Below are positions 12,501-25,300 of a stretch of 64,000 nt of DNA, one piece after another; within the stretch, counting starts at the first letter, position 1, and each line of letters opens with the position of its first letter. Source of the DNA: Xiphias gladius (lineage: Eukaryota > Chordata > Actinopteri > Istiophoriformes > Xiphiidae); contig NC_053415.1 in assembly GCF_016859285.1 (NCBI RefSeq), forward strand, positions 5,793,001-5,857,000, read 5' to 3'. Both the position numbers and the translations under genes were made by a program. The notes under the pieces were generated by a model. That model worked only from the letters and a program-made list of their open reading frames with translations. It did not search any database and had not been told where the DNA came from.

Positions 12501-15500
12501 AACTATTTTCTCTGGAGATTGCTGTTGGTATGTCAGGCTGTGATACTGTCTTGTCTCGCCTTCCTCTGTTCAGCCCCCATCTATCCCAGCGGGATCTGCG
12601 CTCAACCTCCACACCTTTATAAGAAAAAAAACAATCAACTCCATTAATCAATTATTATGCACAAACTGTTTAATTAATAGTACTTTACTCAAATGTGGAG
12701 CAAAATTTCCAGTTGGGTGAAGTTATTGCCTCATACCCTTTGATGTTTCTGACTTTAGGCTGGACATAGAGTCTAGGGACTCTGATGAGGCACCATTACT
12801 GGCCTGAGATACCAGTTGGTTCTGAGGAACACTAGCAACCTTCATAGCACGACTCTCTGATGTTGAACGACGAAGTATGGAAAGAATGGGTGTCCTCTTT
12901 TGCTCCTTTTCCGCTGATGCTCTCCTTTCCTCTGAGTAGCTACGAATTCTGGTGGAGATCCCAGCCACTGTTGATTCAATCTTCCTTCGCATTGTCAAGA
13001 CTGGTGATTCATTAGGTTTCTTAAGCTCCTTTTCATCTCGCTCCACCAAGGTGTTACCACCACCATCCATGCGCATCATCTCCACTTCCCTCTTTTCCTG
13101 TGATCCTCGTCGACCAAGAGTCCAAGAAAGCCTTCGTCTTGAAGAAACTGAGTCCTCCTCTTTGGTCATTTCATCCTTGCGCTCAGTTGATGGAGTTCTC
13201 TTCAGGCGCATTGAGAGTCTTCTCATAAAGCCTTGGTCCTTTTGAGCTTCACGAAGGTCCAGGACTGACTTCGACTTCTCTTCAAGTCTCCTTGGAGCTA
13301 ATTCCAATGGTGCACCAGTTGGCCCAGGTCTGTATATCTCTTCACCTGACTCTGTGGAGTCTGAGGACGTTGCTTGTAATTTGTCATCATTCTTGGTTCG
13401 GGTCAAAAATTTTAGACTTCTTGAGAGAGAAGACTCACGTTTTTTAAAGCGTGCCTCAAAGACTTCTTCAGAGGTAATGTCTTCTAAGTCCACTCCTCCT
13501 GAAAGCTCTTTTTGGGATGAGGAATGTGTGGTAGTCTTTGGTGGACTGGGTTCTTTTGTGATCATTTCTGGTGAGGCTACCCTTGAGTATACAGCAGGGT
13601 GCTCAGTGGTTAACATGATGGCTGGCTTTGGCAGACCTGGTAAAGCAGATGATATGTTGGCAGGTGAAAATGTAGGTACAAATGTTTCAGTTGATGCTGA
13701 GGACAATGGGGTGGCTGGAACAACAACAGGTGTAGAGGGTCCTAAAGGTGAGTCATTTAGAGGCTGAAGGGAAGGGACCATGATTGTCTGCATAATACTG
13801 GCATATGCTGAAGTCCTTCCATCTGGAAGAACAACTCGATCAGGAAGGGAGGGTGTTACAGTTGACACATTTGCTAGATGATTGGAATACTCTTGTGTTG
13901 GTCTCACCATTACTGAATTTGTGGTAATGATCATCTCAGAAGATTTAGCAAGCATATTTACTTCTACCTCTTCCACATTTTCTTTAATAACTTCTACATT
14001 TTCTTCAGCATTTGATTCAGAAACACTGGCAATTCTTTCTTCTTTTTCTTTCATAATCTCTTCTTTTTCTTCTTGCTCTTTATCTATTTCTTCCTTTTCC
14101 ATTTTCTCCTCTGGTTTAGAGCTTGGGACCACAAGAGGAGGTGTAGGAATTCTCTGGCCCGTATACTCTGATTCAATCATTGGCTCTTCTGATATACTCA
14201 TGTCCTTCTCTGAGAAACCACTTGTGCTCGATCTCTCATCAAAATTACTATCTGTAGTCAACCCATCCATCTTTTCATTTATTGTCTCATCGGGCTTTAT
14301 CTCTTTCTCCGTTAATGATTCCTCACTTTCTGTTTTGGTAGGACTCTCCTGCACAACAGACTCTGGAGTTGGTGGTTTTGGTGAAGGTTCCCTGGGAGTC
14401 ACTGGACAGGAGTCTAGCTTGATTTGCTCGGTCAAAGCTGACATAGATATAGCTTCCTTCAGCCTTCTCTCTTCTACCTGTGCAAGGGGAATCTCCAGAG
14501 GAGCTCCAGACCGACGGTGTAAAGCTATGGGTTCTGAGTCACCTTGACTGAAAGAAGAACTTTTGCGCAAAACCTTGGGTTTGGGAACTTCCTCCTTCGG
14601 GGAATCAGTGGATGCAGCTTTAGTTAGTGGTGGTGGGCCCAAACGAGCAGTACGAGAGTAGCGATCTGAGGATAGTGTATGTTTTTCATCTCCCATGCCT
14701 AACGTTTCCAGCAATGGTCCTCTCAGTCCACTCATTTTGTTGTCCACAGAGCCACCACGAAGCAATCGCTGTCTCATCAGCTCCAGTTTGAGAGCATAGT
14801 CTTCTTGACTCATCTTGGCATTTCCTGGGCTGGTACTCCTCCTTGGTAGTTCCATAGAGACAGCTTTCTTCAGAACTCTCCTGCCATCTTCTTGATTTCC
14901 TTCTCCAGCTCCTTCCTCAGTTGTAATCCGGAGGAGCAATGCACTGTCGGCTGAGCCTCCACGTCTGAGCTCTCCTCTTCGTCGTCCACCCTCTGGTTTT
15001 TCTGACTCCATGCTTGATACCCTTCGCAGTGGTTTTCTAGACAGCTCTGACTTTTGTGGCAATTCAGTAGGTAGTTCTTCATCTGAGGAACCCGTGTCAT
15101 TGTCTTGTGATGACCTTTTCCGCTGACGGCCTTTACCTGAGATTTCAACCCCTACTTTATCCATTTCTTTATGGTCACACTCTATTGCCTCCTGTGCTTG
15201 AACAGGGGACCCAGACCATTTACTTGTTCCATTCTGCTTTCCTGTTTCCTGCTCATTGGTCTGGATGTCATTCAGTGACATCCTTGATCCAGAGAATTCC
15301 ATATTAAGTGGCATTGGAATAAATGGAAGTTCATCAATATCTTCATCAGAATCTGAGGATGATGATGGCAAAGGGGAACCCTCTTTAAGGTGCCTGGGAA
15401 CTGCGATGGAGATATGGCTTGAGGAGTCATTCAGCAACTCAGGTACGGACCTCATAACCATTTTTGATTTATAGTTGATTAGTGAACGCTGTAAAAGGAA

Positions 15501-17501
15501 ATATGATACAGTTAAAAAAATAAAATTATGTAAGAATTGAATTATTTATAGGCATTCTGGGTGTAATGCAAAATAGAAAACCAGAATAGAAAATAAAACA
15601 TCCTTCACCTGCCATGTTCTGCGAGATACAAACTTTTTGAGGGCCTCTGTATTAAGGGCCTTCCCTTTGCTAAGTGTCTGTAGAAAAAATACAAATTTCA
15701 TGTAATAAAAAGAAATTAGGAATGGAACATTGATTAGTTATGTAAAAAAAATTACTGCAGAAAGAGGTTGTCGATGATCAACACTGCATGAAGTGCCACT
15801 GGACTTATCTTACCTTGAACCAGGGGTGTCGGAGACATTCTTTAGTATCAGGTCTCCTAAAGGAAAATTATGGCATATTTTAGTCTTTCAGGTTTATGCA
15901 TTTTTGTTCCATTAGCTATCTTAATAATCTACAATATCTTAAATGAAAAGCACAAAAGGAAGACCCTATAAAAGTTGCAGACAGGAGCCAGAGAATAATG
16001 AAATAATAAACACCAGATGTGGATTTGATAAGCATCTGGTACTGAAACAAAATAATTAACATGAGCAACCTAATCTTTTTTTCACTTGATAAGGAACAAT
16101 TTCTCTGTGTAGTTATAATGTCATAGTGAAAGTTGTGACTGACCAGACTGACCAGATTGGATTGGAAAATTGAAAAATGATATAAAAACCCAATAAATAT
16201 GATCTAAAACAGGCCAGATAGGAAGTTAAAAACAAATATTCTGAAAATACTGAATGAAAACCTTTGAATATTACATGAAAATGTAAAAATATTGAATTAA
16301 ATTTAAGAATACTGAATGAAAGACAATGAATTGACAAACAAAATCACCTCAGTGTTGTTGACATTAGTTTGGTTTGTATATGTGTGTTTTTACAAATTAG
16401 ATATATTTATTTATATAGATTATTTCATGTATTAGTCAGGATACTTATAAATTATTTCCTGAATGACTTGTTGAAATTATAAATCATGTATTTATATATG
16501 TATTTTGTACAATAGTTTTACTTAAAACAGACTTTGAAAGATTGGGATCAGGTAGCGTTACTTACAGCCTGTCTGCTACCAGCAGTTTTATGATAAACCC
16601 TTTAGCCTCCCGGCAAAGGTCAGCAAACATGCTCTCCTCAAAGGCGACATTATAGTTCCTGATGTTCAGCACAGAACGGCGGTCATTCTCACCAGCAAAT
16701 GGAGAAACTCCTGTCAGACTTGCAACAGAAGCAAATACTTAAATTTAATGACATGCACTCAGGTAGTCCGGAACAGATAAACTTATAGAAAACTGAAATT
16801 GATATTCAGCATTCTGAAATACATTTAATAAGAAAATAAATAATAATAATAATAATAATGATATTAAGGCTTCTCACCACAAATATGCAATAACTCCAAC
16901 TGGCCTAGACAAATAAAGAGGAAAAGTAGAAAAAGACGGTTATTTAAGACAAAACAAACAAAAATTTTTGTTGTAAATTGAAGAGATACTCTACCAGATG
17001 TCTGTTGCCTTTGACACAGGGGTCTGATTGACAATTTCTGGTGCAACAAATTCCGGTGTGCCATATTTGCAGTATTGAGCCTCATCAGGCGTGATCTCCA
17101 CTGCATTGCCGAAGTCGCAGATTCGGATCTGATCACCGTGGGGGTCTGCCAAGAGGATGTTATCAGGCTGAGGAAAGAATGAGAAAATAATAGTTTAGCA
17201 TGTTCTGCCAACAGAGTTAATTTTGTATGATCATTTTCCACATGTTAAAACGAAAACAGTCCCTTTTTTTAAATTAATTTTTAATAAAAACTTTTTGTAT
17301 CCAAAAAAAGATGAGGAAAGAGTGGGAGAGTTAGGATCTGTGAGTCTCTACCTTGATGTCCAGGTGTATGATGTTTAGATGATGAAGGTAGTCCACCCCC
17401 TCAAGCAGTTGTCTTATACATGACCGTACCTGGTGGTCCCAAAACACAAATATGCCAGTATAACTGTTAATTTTAGATAATTAACTGACATTAATTATAT
17501 G

Positions 17502-17553
<52 letters not shown>

Positions 17554-19327
17554 TCATTAAATTGAAATTGATACTGAAATGTATAATGCAAGATTTGCAG
17601 AGCAGTCTAAAAACACAGGACTTACATCAGACTCCATTACTGTAGATTTTCTTGTAAATCGGTCAAGCAGCTCTTCATGGCATCTTTAAAGACTAATTAA
17701 GGCTAATATTTCTGGGACTTTAAATGCACTGTACATTATACAGTCATTGTTTGTAATACATTTACAGCACATATGCATGTATACTTTTTATTTAACTTCT
17801 AACAAGACAGATCTTTTTTATAAAAAGCTTTTCATAACAACACAATGCATATAGTTGCAGTAAAAACATGAAACAAACAAATATATGTTTTATTTGTATC
17901 ATTAATTGTGTACTCTGCATAAGAAACAATGATAATATAATAAAGATACATTTCAGTGATGATGATGACTGCACTCTTTTTCTCAAAGGCATCATGAAAG
18001 TAAAGGACTCTCTCGTGGTCCATCTTAGAAAGCAGGTTCATCTCTCTCAGAGCAGATGCCTTCTTCTTGGCCCGTGTGGAGATAAACTTTGCAGCATACT
18101 CCTTTTTGCCTACCTTCTGGGTCACACGTTTCACATAGGAAAATGCGCCTCTGGAGAAAAAAAACTTCAAATAGTTCAAAATCTGTCATGAACAGCAAAA
18201 TTAAGGCATGAAAACATGAGGAAATGCAGCCACATTTTGGAGATTTGATAAAAACTGGCTCCAGTGTAGGCAGTGGTTCTCTAGCAGCATATTGCACAAA
18301 ACTGTGGGATTTCAAATATGGCCCTAAAAAATTGCTTACCTTCCAATTTCCTTATGGATGTCATAATAGTCTGCCAGCCTGCGCATTTTCCTTAGAATAG
18401 TTTCCTCATCATCCACTGGGTCCTCTTTACTTTTAGCTACAGTAACGGGAAAGCATTAATTAGATCGAATACATTGTACAGCCCACTCCAAATAACTACA
18501 ACAAAGACTGGGTGCAGATTCATGTTAGTTCCTTCACTTTGCTTGTCAGCTGCACTGTCAAAGGCTTGTTAGGTTTCTCATGGCTCTGACAGATTGACCT
18601 CTTACCTTCATGAACAGTGAGTTCTGCTTTACAAGACACAGATCCTGCCAAGTTCCTGGCAGTGCAGGTGTACACCCCGGAGTCTTCTGTACAAGCGTTT
18701 AGAACCACCAGGGAACATTCATTGTCATCGTACACAAATGTGTAATGACTGCTCTCGGACAGCAGGATGTCATTCTGGAAACAAATAATGCATGTTTCAA
18801 CAATAGCTCTTCAAGGATTTATAACAAAATCCTCAATATCCTCAACTGGGGCGGCTGTGGCTCAGGAGGTAGAGTGGGTCGTCCACTAACCAATCCCCAG
18901 CTCCTCCACTCCGTGTGTCGAAGTGTCCTTCGGCAAGATACTGAACCCCAAATTGCCTTTGAGTGGTCAATAAGACTAGAAAAGCGCTATATAAATACAG
19001 TCCATTTAACATATTCTGTTTTTGGTTCACCCTGGTTCACCCTATTGTATTCCTCGTGTACTGCTGCACTCACAAAGACAAATTATGAAGAAAGTATTAG
19101 ATGACATTTGACTGTTTCTAAAAATCCTACAGGCTCACTGAAATAAACAAGTGAAATGCAATAAAGAACCTTGAACCAGAGAATGTCAGGAATAGGTTTT
19201 CCTTCCACAACCACAGCAAAGCGAGGGGTCTCTCCAGCACAAACATCCAAGTCCTCCATGATAGTTTCAAATGTCGGTGGAGCTGTGGACAGAGTTGCAA
19301 AGGCATGATACCCAGTTACATTACGTT

Positions 19328-19394
<67 letters not shown>

Positions 19395-22300
19395 GTAGAT
19401 AGATAGATAGATCTACTGTCTACCTGCCATCTCTACATTGAAGGTACAGCTGTCGCTGCCGTACTTGTTGGAGGCCACAAACATCATCTCTCCAACGTCA
19501 GCAGTCTTCACTTTCAGCAGCTTCAGCGCGTGCTGGTCGTCATCTAACATTGTCATCTCGTAAAGGCCTGGCTTGCTGGCCAGGACCATTCCCCTTCTGT
19601 GGAAAAGTGTTTGCATTGTAAACCAGGATTAATATGTTATAGGTAGGATAGCAGTGGCCTGTCACTGCACAGGTGTGCTGGATGTTTGTTAAAACAGTTA
19701 CCTGTATGCACTGTCGTACTGCCGGATGGTCAGAGTCATACACTCTGACCATCCGATAATACACAGAGTCTACAAGGTGGCAACTTTTCCAACAGATAAC
19801 ACACTAATTAAACAGCATGGATGTTACAACTACAAATACAACACCAGCGTTGTTCAAGAATATTAGTTTGAGCCTATTACAGTTTTGTTGAGATGAAAAT
19901 AAAATTAAAAATTAAAATGACAAATATACTGTATATGCTGGAAAAAGTACCACAGGAAAATGCAAGTAAAGTGCATTCATGCAAGTTGTTGTTTTGTTTT
20001 TTTTATACATCATACTTATACTATACTAAAAAGAAAATGAAGGACAAGAGACATTAATAGAAACTTGACAACAGAGACACAGATACCTCTTCCAGATGAC
20101 TGCAGCGTTGACATAATTGAGAGTAACAGTGATGATGATTGACTGGTTTTCCATCACATATACAATTTCTGGCTTATCAATAATCACTGGAGCCTCCTGA
20201 AGATAGGGACCTTGAGGAAAATCAAAGTGCACGCATATAATATAAAAAACAAAAAAACAAAAAAACTGTAGCACTCACTGATGGACGAACAGATGCTCTA
20301 AAAAACTGAATGTACCTCGGTCCAGGAGCTGCACAGGGTCAGTGGCAGGCGAGGGTTTGCTGAAAGCTTTAGAGGTGATGGTCAGGACCCTGAAAGCATA
20401 GCGAACGCCTTTGGAGAGGGTGGTGATGATGTAGGTGGTTTCCTTCAGGCCAGAAGCTATGATGATCCATTGGATGGAGCCCAGGGCTTGTTGTTGAATG
20501 GCGTACATCAGGGAGCTAGGATCTAAAGAAAAATGTTTTTGCTCTGCATTGCTACACAACAATATTGGAATGAATTTTTAGTGTCTTCAGAAATACAACA
20601 ATTTTGTTAGCTAAGCTTCCAAGACAGCTTAAAATGAGAATCTAGTTTTTCTATCATTTTTTTCTAGAGTTATTGTATAAGAGTTAAAGGGGCTTTATGT
20701 ACATTGAAGGTACAGCTTTTCTCTGACATCGAAAGCGGTTTCCTGCCGGGAGCGGGTAGTGATGGTGGCGGTGATGGTCACATGCCAAGAGCTTCCGCCA
20801 TCATTGCATGTACAAGACAAGAGGTTAGAATATGCCCTCTGGGCAGCGCTACTTCTTCATCCTCTCATGCTGGACGGAGGGCAAACTAGATGCTAGAGTG
20901 ACTCGCTATTGGATAGTGACTAGAGGGGCCAGCCAGGCCAAGGCTAGCTGGTTAGCATGCTGACTTCAGTAGAGGAAAGGAAGTGATAGAAAAAGAAGCA
21001 AAACAAGAGTTAACACTGGCGTTGCTTTCCACCACTGGAGACTGCCCTTGGCAAGTAGAGGAATGAATTTTGATTCTGAACTTGCAACGTTTCTTCTAGA
21101 ATGGCAATTGAACAGCTGTTAATGCTAACGTTGGCTATGTAGCAATAGCGAAACTTACATATAGCCCCTTTAAACAAAATTCCTAAATTGAAATATGTTA
21201 CAGTATCACATGTGTATTGTATTGTATGCGTAATAAGTATCAGTATATCATTGCATACCAATTGAAGGGTCAAGCCTCCTTGGTTTCTTCCAGCTTAAGG
21301 TGATGGCTTTACCAGTGATAGATTCTATCACTGGAGTCCCATCAGGGGGGTCAGGGAGGATATCTGAAAGTTATAACAGTGGAATTATAGGTCCATAGAT
21401 GTTTCTGAACTGCCTTTTCCCAAGACAGTGTTACAGAATACACTCACTTATAACTTTATGTATTATTGATAACAATTATTTAATCAACATGTGTTTTATC
21501 TTGAGGCAACCTACATGGCAAAAAAAGAAATTACCTGTAACATAGAGATGAGCATAGCAGGTGGCCTTGCCTACTTTGTTGGAGATGACACTCTTGTAGA
21601 CACCACCGTGGACATGGCACACAGAGCGGATGACCAGGCTGTGGACATCATGAACTACAGAAGGAAGCAGAGAAGGGATGGTGACAAGATATGAGGTATA
21701 GTGGTCTGTTAGCGTCTTTTTACAACTTAGCTTATTGTATTCAAGATGAGCACACTGTGACAAAATGCAAATCTGGCGTAAAAATGAAAATGCCTTCACC
21801 AGAAAGACAAAAGCATTGGGCATCTATTCAAGTGCTTAAAACAGCCTATGTTTAAATTTTCCTCTTGACCTCTTGTGTATTCTTGCTTGTAATACCTGAC
21901 CTCTCTCAGAAAGGCTTGAGAGCTTTGGTTGGCCTGAACACTGGGGGAATAGTTAATCCATTTTAAAACACTTACACTGTGTCATCTTTCTGTCTTCGGT
22001 GCTCTCAATCCTTTTGCCGTTGTGGAACCAGACAATGGTGGGGTATGGCAAACCAGCCACTTTGCATTTGAGCACAGCCTCCTTTCCCTCAATCACATCC
22101 AGGTCATAAAGGGGTTTGATGAAGTCAGGCATGGTGAAACGCTCCACCTCATTCTCTGGGACCTCTGGCTCCTCTGGGATGGATGGCATCTTCTCTAGTT
22201 TAGCCCTAAGAGTAGATAAGTAAAAATGGACAAAATTGCAAGCTTTAGTGGCTTTTGGAATCCATAATCTAGAGAAGTCCAGCGAACACACAGGAGCTAT

Positions 22301-25300
22301 GGCCCAACATCCAAAAAAGAACATGCTCTTACATCTGTGAGGAAATGGCTGGCCGCGGTTCTTGTATGTAAAGTTCAGCAGAGCTCTCCGCCTCGCCATG
22401 ACTGTTATGGGCTATGACAGTGTAGAAACCTTCATCCTCATTGGTCACGTGAGAAATGATTAGAGAGTGGCGGCCGCCCTCCTGAAGAATACGAATGTCC
22501 TCACTTTCTGTGAGCGGATGGTCTAAAGAGAAAAAGGAGCCTGTATTTATATCAGTTTCATTACAAAGTGTGTCATACATCCTAAAATCAGCAAAACACA
22601 GAGGGTGAGAAATATAAAGAAAAAGGTAAAGAAAACAAAAAAATTTGGTAATTTCATAAAGGCATGGATGTTATGATTCTTGGTTGTAACACTTCTCTGA
22701 AACACGTAAAAGCAGTTCTAATGGGTGATTTAGATGACTGAAAAAGTAAAATTGTCACTGTTTTCACACATCTAAAGAAGATCCTAAAGACACTATAAAG
22801 TACCATCCTACCAAAGTGACTCCATGTGACCTTAGCAGATGGTGTCCCACTGACTTTGCAGTCGAATCGAGCGTTACGCCCCTCGATCACTTCCAGAACG
22901 TCCAACTTGCGAGTGAAGAGAGGTTCAATGGAGGGGATGACTTTGAGTTGTCCACATGAGGTCACTTCCTCTGAAGAGTACAAATTAAAGTACATACACA
23001 GAAGAAGAGATGGAAATAAATAAATTCCTTTTAATGTTGCATCACACATTGTGATATTTATTCCCGAGACCTACCTTTGGCTGTGCTAAGCTTGCACATG
23101 TATGTCCCGCTGTCATCCTCATGTACTGAGTTGAGCAGCAGTCGACACTTTCTTCCATCAAAGTGCATCTTACAGTTGAGCAATGCCGGCTGGATCAGTT
23201 TGCCATCGGCCAGCCAATCCACATCGGTGTCTTTCGGTCCAATGACATGACACTCAAACAAAACTGTCTCTCCAGCCTTGGCCGTGATGTCCTTGACCGG
23301 GCGGATGACAGCTAGACCTGGCTCAACTGGTAGAGCTGGGTGTAAATAAAGGACATTTTACTCAAGAGAGTTGTTCAGTGATACCTGAATGGTGGTGATG
23401 TGAAATAGTTACAGGTGACATTGAATGTTTTATTCACTTGGAGTTATGGCACCAATGTATATATGGTCTAACAAGTAAACTAGTGTCAGGAATTTAGTCA
23501 CAATGTAGCAAACAGTTAAGCTGAATGAAATGTGGATTTGTACATTCTTAAAAGAGAAAAACACTACTGCATTTGAAAAGCAACATACCTTTTACCTCCA
23601 GCTTTCCTTCGCACTGCTTTGTTCCATATTCATTAATGATTTTACAGGTGTAAATCCCAGAGTCTGACCTCAATGCCGATTTGATTGTCATTTCAAAAGT
23701 GCCATCTTCTGTCTCACGTACAATGTGACGTGGGCTTGTCTTTACTGTGACTCTGTCCCTCAGCCTACAAAGAAGTAGAATTAAGGGAACCATTGTTACT
23801 ATGCTTTAGAACAAGAGACGGATCACTCATATACAACTTAGAGCTTTTCAAATTGAATTTATGCAATGAAGGATGACCAAGCACACACTTTTTCAACTAC
23901 AAGTTCTCTTCTGACTGGTATGAAGGGGGTGGAGGGTGGGATAGATTGTCCAGGACTGCCAATATTATGTTTAGCACTTTCTTTTCTGCTATTGTCTCTC
24001 GGGAGTCATGACTAACTCCAATAACAGAACCTGCCTGAGTGATTCAGCCTATTCTTATCTCCTGTATTAAAGGATAAGACTTGCATTATTCTATACTTTT
24101 CTTGTTGTCAAATTCATTGTCAAACAAATCCCATGAAAAGACCAAAATAACTTGATGGTCCATCTCTCAAAATACTGTTCAGAAGTGAGAAAAATGTGAA
24201 TTACAATCCGTAATCAATTGTTTGAATTCAAAAATTTCAGTGCATAATTGCAATAGGTCATGTTTTGTACACCAGCAGGGATGCACTGCACAGAAAAATG
24301 CTAACTCTACAACATAATTTAGGATACAGCTAGCTATGTGGGATTTGATCAAATTAATTCAAAAGAATTATGTTTTAGTTCAAATTTTTTCAGACTTAAT
24401 TTTTTGAAGAACTGATCAGCCACATTGACTACCTGGTTTGTGACAATAAGCCCCAAGTCCATTCGTGAAAACTGAGTAGATTAAAAAAAAACAACAACTT
24501 TTCATTTTTAAAGAGGGCTAATTTCCAACAGCTGGTAATTTTAGCTAATGTTACTCGAACAGGAGAATATACTGCATTTATTATTTTGCCGTAGATTACT
24601 CCACACGGGCTGCACCAGTGAGTATGTACAGCAGCAGAATGGTGTATGTAGGACTCAAAATGAACAACAGTGCAACATGACGCCCAGTTACCAGTGTAGC
24701 TCATTGATGTGTTTTTAGCAGTTTCTTGGAGTTCTACTGTATGCCACAGAGGACTAAGATACTGTATATTAGGGTTTGGTCTTCTTTTGGGATGTGTTGA
24801 CAGTAAGAATATAGAATACATACTGCAGACTTATCATTTGAGATGTCCTCAAAAATATAAGGAAGTGATTACCCTTTTTTTTTTGTTTGTTTGTTGAAGC
24901 CGGACTGTTGTCGAAAAACTCATTAGTTCAGCCAGACATTTGTGTCTGTGGGCACTGAGCACTTCCATGGTAAAAAAGGGGAAGCATGTTATTCTTCCCA
25001 TTTCCTATGAGGACTGTTTTTGTCAGCCTGGAGATTGTTAGGCTCAATAAACATTAAGTTTTCACTTCCCTTCCCAAATGCATTTGCACGCACAAGAACA
25101 AACTATGCAGTCAAGCAAGCTTGCTCATGGTTTGTGATTCTAGTAAAGTCTTTACCATGTCCCATGCAAGCAATGGGTTTAAGCCATTTGATGAAGTGAG
25201 GGGACCTACCAATAGAGCATGGGTTTGGGTTGTCCACTTATTCGGACAGACATGGTGACTTCCTGTCCTTCAATGACAGCTTGATCACTCATTGTTACCT

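Noticed and set aside
13882-14547. 221-codon plus-strand ORF within speg exon 30
   Set aside because: Ser/Phe-rich antisense translation of the Glu/Lys-rich linker; no independent support.
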